From Platerodrilus igneus (taxonomy: Eukaryota; Arthropoda; Insecta; Coleoptera; Lycidae): a stretch of 64,000 nucleotides of DNA. Of the stretch, positions 34,732 through 45,192 are shown one piece after another. A program made the translations under genes and the position numbers. How positions within the stretch are numbered: the stretch's first letter is position 1; each line of letters starts with the position of its first letter. The DNA is taken from assembly GCA_036346225.1 (NCBI GenBank), contig JARFIW010001104.1:4428001-4492000 (forward strand), read 5' to 3'. The notes beneath the pieces are model-generated. The model was given only the letters and a program-made list of their open reading frames with translations, was not told the DNA's origin and did not search any database.

Positions 34732-35723
34732 CGCCGAGGCTATCGGCACACTAATGTGCGGTTAAAAATTAAAATTAACCACACAGGAAAGGTTATGACG
34801 TCATTAGTGACGTATCTTGATGTGTACAAAGCCACAGTATAAATCGTCAGTTAAACTACAATTTATATTATGGTTTTTGTATATAAAAATAATTTTATAT
34901 TATTTCATTCAAAATAATTTTGATCACATAATTAAATTTTAAAATCTGCCATGTTAAAAGGATGCAGTTAAACTTAGGACTAAATATTTTAAAAATTAAC
35001 TGCTTATGTATGTCACGGGGTAGCGTAGTGGTTAGGATGTCTGGCTCTGACGCGGGAAACCAGAGTTCGATTCCTCTTTACGATTTCTTTTTTATTATAA
35101 TTTCCAACAGCTAGATTTTTACAATTTTGTACAAGCACTACACATGACATATTGTAGGTAAATTTTGAGCTTCTAAATTGGAGAGGAGAGGTATAAAAAA
35201 TTTGGCTATATAAATCCATATTAATTTGTATTGATTTTAGGCTTCAAAAATTTCAAGGACGATTTTACAGATCGACTAGCACGAATGGTAAACTTTTGGC
35301 ATTTTTCTGCCTCATATTTTTGCAGCAGCCGCTTAAATTCTTCAATGTTATTAAAGCATTGTCCAACAAAAAATCAGCATAAACAGCACTGATGATGAAT
35401 AAATTTATTGTTAACAATTGGAACTTGAAACAGTAGCTCAACTCAATACACTTCGAAGATTTATAAACAACAGCTAAAAATATTGGTAATTTCTTATGCG
35501 GATTATGAAAAATAAGCTATGGCGCTAAAACTGACACATAGGTTAGAAATTACAACCTTTGTTGATATACATAAACAAAGCTAAAACCAGTAACAATAAA
35601 CTGAAGATCAAACCAACACCTTTCTGGTAAATACGAACGTACGTCATTAATGACGTCACGAAAATTTCCTGTGCCCTTAATTTTTATTTTTAGCCACACA
35701 TTAATGTGCCGATAGCCTCCGCG
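34732..35723. mobile_element. Mutator-like non-autonomous element with long TIRs
   Basis: Terminal inverted repeats of about 85 bp begin CGCCGAGGCTATCGGCACAC and CGCGGAGGCTATCGGCACAT, with TGACGTCATTA-GTGACGTA near their inner ends. Both sides carry the 9-bp direct repeat TTTTATAAA (34723-34731 and 35724-35732). A 9-bp duplication with long inverted repeats fits Mutator-like elements; the superfamily is inferred. No transposase is visible. It lies in the leader of the family X element, just inside the 5' LTR. Confidence 0.75.
35013..35087 (+). ncRNA. tRNA-like sequence, probable SINE head
   Basis: GGGGTAGCGTAGTGGTTAGG contains an A-box-like TAGCGTAGTGG. CCAGAGTTCGATTCCTC contains a B-box, 30-35 bp further on. 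The acceptor ends do not pair well, so this is a tRNA-derived head or pseudogene, not a working tRNA. It is nested in the 1-kb inverted-repeat element. Confidence 0.5.
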
Positions 35724-35816
35724 TTTTATAAAACTGACAAGCTGAGAATAAAGAGTTGATTGTATTGTAGATTTTGTAAATACTTTGAAGTGTGTGTGTA
35801 AGTGTGATTGAAACGT

Positions 35817-36797
35817 ATGCAGAGGAAAGAGTGGCTTATGAGCCAAGGCGTTAAAATAGGAAGTAGTGAGAGTGCTTTATTTGAGAAATCAGTACAGGAA
35901 ATGGAGGAAGCAGGAGGTAGCAAGGATCAGTCGAAGACAGAATCGGGAGAACAATAAACCGAGTTGATGATGAGAATGCTAGAGGAGATGCCACTAAGTA
36001 GCGAGGAATCCAATAAGAAATTTGAACAACTGAAACAACAATCAAATAAAAAATTTGAACAAATTGGCTAAAAGATTGTTAAATCGACCAAAGAATTTAT
36101 GTAGTTCAAGAACAGTTTGACGATAAAAATGGGGTAGGTTGAAGACAGGGTAGAACGAACGGAGGAAAAGATAATAGGTTTGAGACATAAGATGGGACAA
36201 TTGAAGACTAAGGTAAGTATCTTCTGTGAAGAAGAAATAAATGTGAAAACGACTGAGGTAACAGATTCGTGTAGAGATCAACTGGGAAGGGTTGAAAGAG
36301 AGGTAAGCGGCATTAAACAAAATGTGTCGGCTTTGATGGGGGACATATCATTAGACCAGCAAATGAAATGTTACGGGGATAATAAAGTGAACCCCCAATT
36401 TTTTTAAAATAGCGTTCGAAATTAGGTTGGGAATTTATATGATGAACAGGCGAAACTGAACACGGTAAAAGCGTTGTTAAAAAACCATGCTGAGGCCTGG
36501 TATAATTTAGTTGGTCAAGAAATAGAGTCGTATAGTGAGTTCAAAGAAAGGTTTTTGAAACACCACTGGAGTGATCACAATCAAGACCAGGTATGTGATG
36601 ATTTAATTACCGGAAAATATAAGGATGAATATGCTGGAAGTAGGAAACAATATGTAATTCGCAAGTACAACATAGCCAAACAGTTGAGTCCACCTTTGAC
36701 GGACCGACAAATGATTAAGTATATTTCGCGACATTTTAAAGTTGAGGTTAGGCAACATGTGGCGTTTCAAAATATTGTCGAGAGGAAAAAATCTTAG
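35817..36797 (+). pseudogene. Gypsy-like gag remnant, family X
   Basis: The sequence starts at ATG 35817, runs through a Glu/Lys-rich coiled-coil-like N-terminal half with stops and frameshifts (to about 36407), then an open segment 36474-36797. The latter has the Retrotrans_gag pattern: an AEAWYNLV core, YSEFKERFLKHHW, and later RQMIKYISRHF. It is flanked by the two family X LTRs. Multiple breaks make it non-functional. Confidence 0.65.
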
Positions 36798-37152
36798 AAT
36801 ACCCGTAGAGGTATGACGATGTGAGCACCGGACGACCAAGAAGAAGTAGGGAAAGAAACGTTAATTTTGTTAGATTCGAAAACAGGTAGGACAATTTTCA
36901 GAAACGGGGAACTAACTTTAACAGAAATTCAGGACACAACTGGGAACCTAGGAGGTCATTTTTCAGAAGTAATAGTGCAAACAGAGGACCGACACCGAGG
37001 CCTAGGTTACAAAGACAGAACACCTCACCAGACATGGATAGGACTCAGACGACAACAGCTGTACGGGACAGTGAGAGGAGTACTAGAGTAAAGACGACGC
37101 CACGGACATATGCGGAGGTAGTTGAAGGACAACAAGAACCCAGTAGAAAAAA

Positions 37153-38215
37153 TTGAAATGGACAAGATTTTTAGACAGTGACAAACCACTAGATTTACTT
37201 GTGTATAAATACAAACTTCCGCGGGAATTTTTAAAAATCGATGAAGAAGTTGAACCAGAAGTAGGGGAAAAATTTTGCTTGCCAATAATAGATGTAAAAA
37301 TTTTTGATCATAATATAGAATCGTTGCTCGATTCTGGAGCAGAGGCGAGTTTGATATCAGAGGCATTTGTCAGCGAAATTAAGGAAAAGGCGTGTGATAA
37401 GATTATGCCAATAAAAAGAAGTCATTTGGTAGCTCCCAATAAAAAGAGATTTGCTGTGGTGAATAGCGTTGTGGTACCAAAAGTAGATATAGGTTCAGTA
37501 AGCTGTGAGCAAGAGTTTGTAATTGTGCCTGGACTGAAATTTAAGGGGAGTTTAGGTGTTTATTGTATGATGAAGTTGGGGATAATAATATATATGAAGA
37601 AGAAGATGGTTAGAATTAGGGACAGGATATTGCTCTGGAAGGCAAGTTATGAAGTCACAGAGGATGCCACGGGTTTGGGTATTAATGTTATGGGATTAGA
37701 TGAAGGACACATAAATGTCCAGAAGAAAGATTGGAAGAGGTACAAGCGTTATTGAATAAACATTCTGAATTAGTAAGTGTAGGGCCAACACAGCGTTAAG
37801 TTACGAGCATGTTTTAGAAGTAGATAATTCTGAACCGTTTAATGCAAAAATTTATCCAATACCTGCAGCATATAGAGAACAAGTGAATCAAGAGCTAACG
37901 AAGATGTTGAACTATGGCATAATTGAGCTCTCAAACACACATTCTCTAAATCCATTGGTTGTGGTGAAAAAAAAAGAGAATAGTATTCCACAATTCCATT
38001 GTCCACTGTCAATGGACACACTTTTAACGAGAGTAAGTGACAAATTTATTTTTAGTAAATTGGACTTAAGGAATTCTTTCTGGTTAATTCCATTACACAA
38101 AAATTCTAGAACGTATACGGGGTTTTCCATCGAGTGAAAAGGTTATAATTTCAAGGTAGTACCATATGGTTTGTCTACATCAAGTGCAGTATTAAATAAA
38201 GAAAAACAGACAAGT
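37153..38215 (+). pseudogene. Gypsy-like pol remnant: protease and truncated reverse transcriptase
   Basis: An aspartic protease core LLDSGAEASLIS is at about 37324-37359 in an open frame of 200 codons (37153-37755). After a frameshift the start of a reverse transcriptase follows (37883-38137), with MLNYGIIELSNT, NPLVVVKKKE and FSKLDLRNSFWLIPL, then GLSTSSAVLNK in another frame near 38170. Sequence beyond this lacks the YxDD palm, RNase H and integrase, so the element is internally deleted. No envelope-like gene is visible. Confidence 0.75.
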
Positions 38216-38394
38216 GTATGACAGATGAACGATTTGAGAATCAGGACGTTAAGGATAGTTTTATTTTCTATGAAGTAGTCAGAATAGTAGTTATAGAAAT
38301 AAAAGTGAAGACAAGGGGGCAGTTTATCAAATATGTGAGGAGGATGACTTGGGGAATCAAGAAAAGAGTTAGATTTAAAGTTTTAGTGATAGGT

Positions 38395-38690
38395 GTAAAG
38401 AGATAGTTAAAGGTAGAGATAGGTTTAAATAGATAGAAATAGGTGTGAATAGAAAGTTTTAGATAAAAATAGGTTAAATAGATAAAGATTGGTGTGAATA
38501 GATAGTTGTAAGTAGAGATAGGTTAAAAAGATAGAGATAGGATAAAAATAGAGATAGGATAAATAGATAGAGATAGGTGTGAATAGATAGTTGTAAGTAA
38601 AGATAGGTTAAATAGATAGAAATAGGTGTGAATAGATAGTTGTAAGTAGAGATAGGTAAATAGATAGTTGGGTGTGAATATTACATAGGG
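38395..38690 (+). repeat. Purine-rich minisatellite (GATAG-type)
   Basis: Imperfect repeats built from GATAGAAATAGGTGTGAATA and GATAGTTGTAAGTAGAGATA units of about 50-60 bp occupy the 3' internal part of the family X element. Confidence 0.75.
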
Positions 38691-39138
38691 ATAGTTAGTA
38701 GGTAGAATACTTCTTACTTGAATGTAAATGAAACCAAGATATTTGTTTGTCTTTGCATTCAAATAGGTGGAATATATTGTAGATTGGAAAGCTTAGATAG
38801 GTGCAAATAAGCCAAAAGTTTATTTATTTGTAAGTACCCTGTAGATAGAAATTGATATACAAGTTAAAGTGCTTCCATAGAATTAGATAGGGATAAGATT
38901 AGATAACATAATGTAGATTTAATTTTTATACGTTAATTTAGAACTAGAACACAATTAATTAGGAATATGAACGATGGAAAGGCCACTTATCGTGTACAAA
39001 TATTATTATTACAAAAACTTTTCAGATTGGATGTAGTGTAAAAATCAATAATTAAAGCAAGGTACATTTCTTAAACGTAGCATAAGCTAAACATTCGTGG
39101 AACTTTACAAAATCTAGTTTTCGAAAACAAACTACAAC

Positions 39139-41257
39139 AGTTAAGAATTTCAAGGAACAGAAGTGCTATAGATACACAATTCCTATAAAAGTTTTATACG
39201 TTGACAATATAGTTCTAGGTAAAATTTGTTAACTGAACACAAGGCTAAAAGCAATGGTCGTCTACTTATTGAAAACAGATCGATAAAATCAGGCGAGAGA
39301 CGATATTTAGCATGGAATAGAAACATATGGAAGATATCAGATGGATAAGTGGTAATGACTTTCAAACGTCTGTAAGACGAGTATATTTTAAAAGCTAATA
39401 AGCGGGACGAAGATGCAACATGTTTACAGAAGATATCGATTTTTCAAGGCGCACATAAAAAAAAGGAGGAACAACTTTAAACAAAATGATAATAGATGGA
39501 CTATAATAAAGATAGAAAACATAGGGTAGACAAAGATATCAGAAATGTAGAAATAACGTAAACAATTTAGGTAGGTATGAACACAAGGCTAGAGGATGTT
39601 ACTATGAAAGCAGAAGTGCAATAATAGTATGTACGCGCACATGGAAGTCGTAATTGTAGTTGTTTGGGAGTAACTGGAGAGCAAGGATTTCAAAGAAAAT
39701 TAAAACGGTTGGCAAGTTTAAGGAGTTTTCACAGTAAAGCCGTGTTTGCGCATAAAATTTCCAAGTTTTCGAAGACGGTTGTATTTTCGTGCACGTTTAT
39801 TTTTGGAATTGAGTAGTCGTTGAAAAGTTTTCGAAAAATGTTTAGGAAGGATACGTGCTACTTGAGAGGGGTTGTGCTTATATAAACGTGGTTGGAGGTG
39901 GCATTGGTTCTCTCTTAGTTTTTGATTCTACTGATGATACTCATCCTAGCTTCAAACTACGCAACTAATGAAGTCCGAAATTAATTTTACATGTGCTTTA
40001 AATGCACAAGCTGCTGCAATTTTTATAAACGGAGTGAAATCATTTTTATTAATTGAAGCAGGATGACCTGTAAGTAGAAAATTATTTGCAAATTGAATGA
40101 GTCTGCTTGTTGCACATTGAGTGTAAGAAGAGATTATGTATGAATATGTAGCAGCAGTCTTGAGCGATTTTTGAGTATGGTGATTTGGATGCCCATCGGG
40201 TTTGAGATTTAATTGCTGTTTCCAATGGAAGGCAGCAATGTGGAGTTATCCCGGTACGTGCAGTCGATAGGGGAAAGAATCTTTAGAGATGGTGATCTGA
40301 ACGAAAAAAAACTCTCCAGGTAATGAATTTTTTTTAAATTGTTGTGCTGGTGCTTATTTGTTTGAACTATTAGTGATTTTGAGTTTTATTTGGTGATGAA
40401 TTTATGAACCGAAAATTAATTTATTTACCTTTGCAAAGGACATATTTGAAATCAGAAGGTGTAAATACATGTATATAATAATTATGAATATTTCACAGAT
40501 AAAGGTAAAGGTAAACGGGTCATTTGTAAAAAAAAATTTGTGCTAAAATTTTACACGCAAATATAAAAAGGTTTATACTAAGCTTACAATAGACCAGGGG
40601 GAAAAAAGTAAGGTTCTGGGATAGGCCCATCTACTTTATAATAACCCAATGAAATGTAGACAAGCAATAAATCGTTAGTGTATTGGGTTGATGATTTTTA
40701 CTATCGAATACGAGCATAAAATATTTAAGGTGGAACAAATTTGTAAATATTGAGAATGTGTGAATTTAGTATTAATCTGTCCGAATAAAAGGGTTGTATG
40801 TTTTGTTGATCAAATTATTTTTTTAGTTTATTTTTTCTAATTTGGAAGGTAGTTATGTATAGTAGGGCAGATGAGCAGCCGCAGTGAGTATCCCTGAAAA
40901 AGCAGTGCGCAGAGCTAGCCGTGTGGTGTCATTTTTGAGAGCATCTTCAGAGGGTACTCAACTAGAACATCTCATAATTTAAAGCTTGGACTCGGAATTT
41001 ATTTAGGTGTTAATTAATGGAGTTTTATACAGGTAATTCTACAGTAATTAATACTGATCCAAGCTAGGGGCATACGAGGGAGGCAAGCTTTGCAACAATT
41101 ATGGCACCCAATTTGTGGGGCACGAAGTACTCGACTTGGTTCCCGAGAAGACCACAACATTTGCGATCGACCCAACATTGGGGTACTAGTACAGGCAATC
41201 CTCGCAACATTTATGACGCCCAATTTGTGAGGCTCGATTTTATACAAGTATGCAACA
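39139..41257 (+). mobile_element. 3' LTR of Gypsy-like family X element
   Basis: It is nearly identical to 32475-34668 in sequence and order, including the TATA box (39879-39886), the donor-like CCAG|GTAATG and the primer-site-like modules at 41090-41235. It lacks about 80 bp present in the 5' copy. I cannot find a clear polypurine tract before it, so the exact start is uncertain. Confidence 0.75.
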
Positions 41258-41261
41258 ATAT

Positions 41262-41262
41262 G

Positions 41263-41314
<52 letters not shown>
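41262..41314. repeat. (TA)n microsatellite
   Basis: A TA run with one TG interruption separates the family X 3' LTR from the next LTR-like element. Confidence 0.95.
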
Positions 41315-41317
<3 letters not shown>

Positions 41318-43275
41318 CTGCGATACCTGCAAAAAGCCTCACCAGAGTAAAAAAAGAAATATTCGAGCCTCTCGAACTGGGCACCAAGATTTACTGTGAT
41401 TCTCGCCCTGTTGAATCTCTTCTGATAATCGCCTCTTTACTCTTTCCGCATCGGCTGCTCACCTAGTTAAAACTTTCATCCTCATTCATAAAAAAAAACA
41501 AACACATTCCTACCACAAACATCAATATTCATAATACATTAAAATTTCAAAATTAAATTTCAGCATAAATATCAGTATCATAAAATTTCAAGTTTAAATT
41601 TGTCATCATTTTTAATTTGCATCCAGAATTAAAGTCCTGGTAGGATGCATACTAATTAAGTTACAATATGTGCAGACCTAAGTCTGAATAAAACGGAGCA
41701 TCTCCCACCCCTTTACGTTAACTAAACAGGTTAGTCTAATTGAGCTCAAAGACAGACCCAAATTTTTATCATAATCAAAACATAAACTGCTAAATACTCC
41801 TTTCTAGTTATACAAAAAAATTTCACCTTAAAATTAAAAATTTGTTGTTTATACAAATTCACTACTGTCTATTTTATCAAACAAATTATAAAGATATCCA
41901 ACACACACCAAAACATCAAAGTTCGAACAAAATAGTATAATTTACCTGAAGGTTACTGCACTCGTGGCTTCAATGCACATCGGACTTGCTAATTCCACCA
42001 TTCCAGCTGGTTTAAGTTTACGGCTTCAGATTCTGAACGCTTTTAAAATTTTTGTACACCACCATTTGTCTAAATTGGTTCAGGACTTCTCAGGAACTCA
42101 TCCCCGAAAATTAGCAAAGCAATTCATAATTCGCTCACGCTATACAAAGCTGCATACTTAAATGTATTTATTTATCGCTACTTATCTATATTTTCTAAGT
42201 GCACTAATGCATAATAACTTGTATCGTAGCACGTATTCTGCTTGCAGTATCGTATAACATCAAAAAAAAAGAGCAAACTGTTTTAAACTATTCAATAAAA
42301 TCAAAAATCTAAAAGCCAAACTGTTTAAAGTATTGAATCAAAATCGAAAATCTAAGAGAGCGAAACTGTTTAAAGTCCGGGTTTATATAACGGTCTTGCT
42401 TGCACGTCGGATTTGTCCCTAAACGGACATTTTTTAGAATTTCGCATTCTCTGTTCCCTTCTCGACAGTCCGGCACAGCGACTCTACTAAATTTTTGCAC
42501 TCGTGCCAGTTAAATCTAAGAAATTTTCACACGTCTCGCCACGCGTCTGCGAATAACTAATTAATTTTATTTAGAAATTGTTGTTCCCACCTCTCATATC
42601 TGCATCTTATTACAACCAATCGTAAAGCTAGTGACGCTTCTCAAATCCGGCCTTTTATTATCTGTGTCTCTGTTTTGTCTGTTTTATCCGTCTCTTTCTA
42701 CCCTGGTCTGAGTGGTACAAATCGATATTCTTTACTAACGGTTATTTCAATCCACGTGTATTCCTATTTGAGTTAAATAACTCCTCAACTAGCCTTTCTC
42801 GTTAATATAAGCTACGGTTTATCCGACCGTTTGCAATATACGCGGAATTTTCATGTTTATCCAAACAAATTAAACTGAAATTGACTTTTAAAATACGCAG
42901 GTGTTCAATTGTAATACTTCTATGATTTGGATATTCCACGTATTTTAACTTTCTAGATATATTTGTATGCTAACAACGCGTCTCATATTTGGTATTATTG
43001 GGTTTTTAAAAGCTTTTGTGCATATTATACCTTAATAACCGTTCAATTAACTCCAATTAAAATAATAATGAATGACATTGACTTTTACCCTTTAATTTTT
43101 AGTGAATACAAATTAAATATTAATTATTATTTGTACACTTTGTTTAATACTCGTTACTTAAAAATTGAATTAATTGATATAAATTTTGCACATAATTTCT
43201 ATTTGCTTCTTTATACAAGGTGATTAAAATTATTTGATGTCGTTAATTAATTTTCTACCCTGGTCTAAATTTGAG

Positions 43276-43276
<1 letters not shown>
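41315..43276 (-). mobile_element. LTR-like element related to family Y (copy 4)
   Basis: Its right half matches the family Y copies (CTGGTCTGAGTGGTA..AATCGATATTC, GAGTTAAATAACTCCTCAAC, ATATAAGCTACGG), and (TA)n lies on both sides. On the minus strand a TATA box (TTATATAAACCCGG near 42380) precedes a CTCTCTTAG segment, and a primer-site-like TTGGTGCCCAGTTCGAGAGG lies at about 41370-41395. The left half differs from copies 1-3, so it is a divergent subfamily. Confidence 0.5.

Positions 43277-43332
<56 letters not shown>
43277..43332. repeat. (TA)n microsatellite
   Basis: A TA run adjoins the LTR-like element. Confidence 0.95.
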
Positions 43333-43336
<4 letters not shown>

Positions 43337-43499
43337 ATAGCCATAATTTTGAGAGTAGCTTCCTGTCTATAACTGACATAAGTCAAAAACTTGACAATGT
43401 CAGATATGATTGATAAAAATGCCGAACGTAATTAAAAGTTAGGTTGATGTATCGTCGTGTACACGATTTAAATTTGTAAATTCCCCAAATGTCGTCATC

Positions 43500-43573
43500 G
43501 GTCTCGGTGGCGTAAATGGTAAACGCATGGTTCCGGCAAAACCAGGATACAGGTTCAAGTCCTGTTCAAGACG
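43500..43573 (+). ncRNA. tRNA-like sequence 1
   Basis: D-, anticodon- and T-like arms can be folded. TGGTT-CCGGCAA-AACCA gives a perfect 5-bp stem with a 7-base loop. CAGG-TTCAAGT-CCTG gives a T arm with a B-box, and TGGCGTAAATGG is A-box-like. The acceptor GTCTCG/CAAGAC pairs only partly, and position 33 is C instead of the nearly invariant T. It is more likely a pseudogene or SINE head than a working tRNA. Confidence 0.45.
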
Positions 43574-43902
43574 TTATATTTTCCATCTTTCAATTACTAG
43601 TTCGATTTGAAATGATCATTTGGGCTTTGCATAAAAGTCTAAGTTATTATTTCATCTTATTCACTACAATACGATACTATTTATCAACTTACTTTGTGTA
43701 ATTAAGTACCTAAAATATTTATATATGTAATACTTGGCTTATAGCGATAATTTTGAGCGTAGCTTCCTGTCTATAACTGACATAAGTCAAAAACTTAACA
43801 ATGTCAGATATGATTGACAAAAATGCCAAACGTAATTGAAAGTTAGGTTGATGTATCATCGTGTACACGATATAAATTTGTAAATTTCCTAATTGTCGTC
43901 CT

Positions 43903-43977
43903 CAGTCTCAGTAGCGTAATTGGTAAACGCATGGTTCCGGCAAAAACAGGATACAGGTTCAAGTCTTGTCCAAGACC
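43903..43977 (+). ncRNA. tRNA-like sequence 2
   Basis: Second copy in the duplicated unit. Substitutions (AAAACAGG for AAACCAGG, TCTTGT for TCCTGT) weaken the anticodon and T stems relative to copy 1. Confidence 0.4.
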
Positions 43978-44178
43978 TTATATAATCCATCTTTCAATTA
44001 CTAGCTCGATTTGAAATGATCATTTGGGCTTTGCATAAAAGTCTAAGTTATTATTTCATCTTATTCACTATAATACGATAGTATTTATCAACTTACTTTG
44101 TGTAATTAACTACCTAAAATGTTTATATATTTAATACTAGGTGATAGCCGTAATTTTGAGCGTAGCTTCCTGTCTTTT

Positions 44179-45184
44179 ATTTATTTAGTAAAGAATTGAG
44201 AAATGGAGATAGTTTGGAAATAGTAAACAGTCAACACCCTGTATATAAAGTATAAGTAGTTTTAAGCGACGCAAATAGACACACGAAGACGCATAGTTAG
44301 CGTAGAAACAAGGAAGACATGCATTAAGTAAATAGTAAATATTTAACACCCTGTAGATAGAGTTTTAATTAATTTAGGCAATGCAAATAATGATATTTTT
44401 CAGTGGAAGCACGCGTATTTATAAGTAAACATAATAAAGTTTAATTAAACACGCATTCAAAAGAGTTCCAAATAATTAGGCTAATACGGAGATAAGAAAT
44501 AGAGCTTCGAGAAGCATAGTGTAAATGCGTACAAGTAGTCAATAATTGTGAAAAAAAGAGGTGATTAAAAATTGCGTAAATAACAGGCAGATATGAAAAT
44601 TAAAAGTCGAATTGCATCAGTTGTTTATGTACAACATGGAAAAGCGATTAGATTCGTCAAAACACCGCATGTTTGATAACAAGGCACCTGCGAGCAGGCC
44701 ACAATTATTTGAAAGCAAATAATGTTACATCAGAAACGACTTTAAAGGCAAAGATTTGATTGGTTAAAATTAGCGACGAGCTTCTAGACCATACCCACTG
44801 ACGAAGTAGGAGATCAAGGATATATTAACAGGGACAGTGATAACGAACTCAGTTTTCAACTCAACAAAGGCCGAGGTGCGCCACTCTAAAACAAAGTGTG
44901 ATACGTAATAATAATTTAAAATGAAAAGTTGTTTTAGTGCGACTAAGATGAAAATTACGATTGCCGATTAAACGGCTCTAAGTTCGGGGAGAATAGATGG
45001 TATTCTAAGTCCGGGGAGATTGATGAGAATAAATTGATAAGAAGTAATAAGTCTGAGTGAGCTGACAATAAATTGGGGTGCATAAGTATAAGTTTAATAA
45101 TGGTAGTCCAGAGGGTGATAACAATAATTTAAATGCAATGGTTCAAGCGTGTGGATAGACAATATTTCGAATGGTCATGTAATA
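44179..45184. other. No recognisable gene; possible LTR-element debris
   Basis: It holds an imperfect repeat of about 110 bp with ACACCCTGTATATA (about 44230) and ACACCCTGTAGATA (about 44342). Two GGGGAGA-containing repeats lie near 44985 and 45015. No coding motif is visible. Confidence 0.4.
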
Positions 45185-45192
45185 ATTCTGAA

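Larger units (their letters stand above)
43337..44178 (+). repeat. Tandem duplication of about 404 bp containing tRNA-like sequence
   Basis: Units start at about 43337, 43742 and 44155 (the last only about 24 bp) with AGC-ATAATTTTGAG-GTAGCTTCCTGTCT. The two full units are about 90 percent alike by eye and each contains one tRNA-like block. Confidence 0.8.

Noticed and set aside
43500..43977. Functional tRNA genes
   Set aside because: C at position 33, a weak acceptor stem and position within a duplicated repeat argue for tRNA-derived sequence only.
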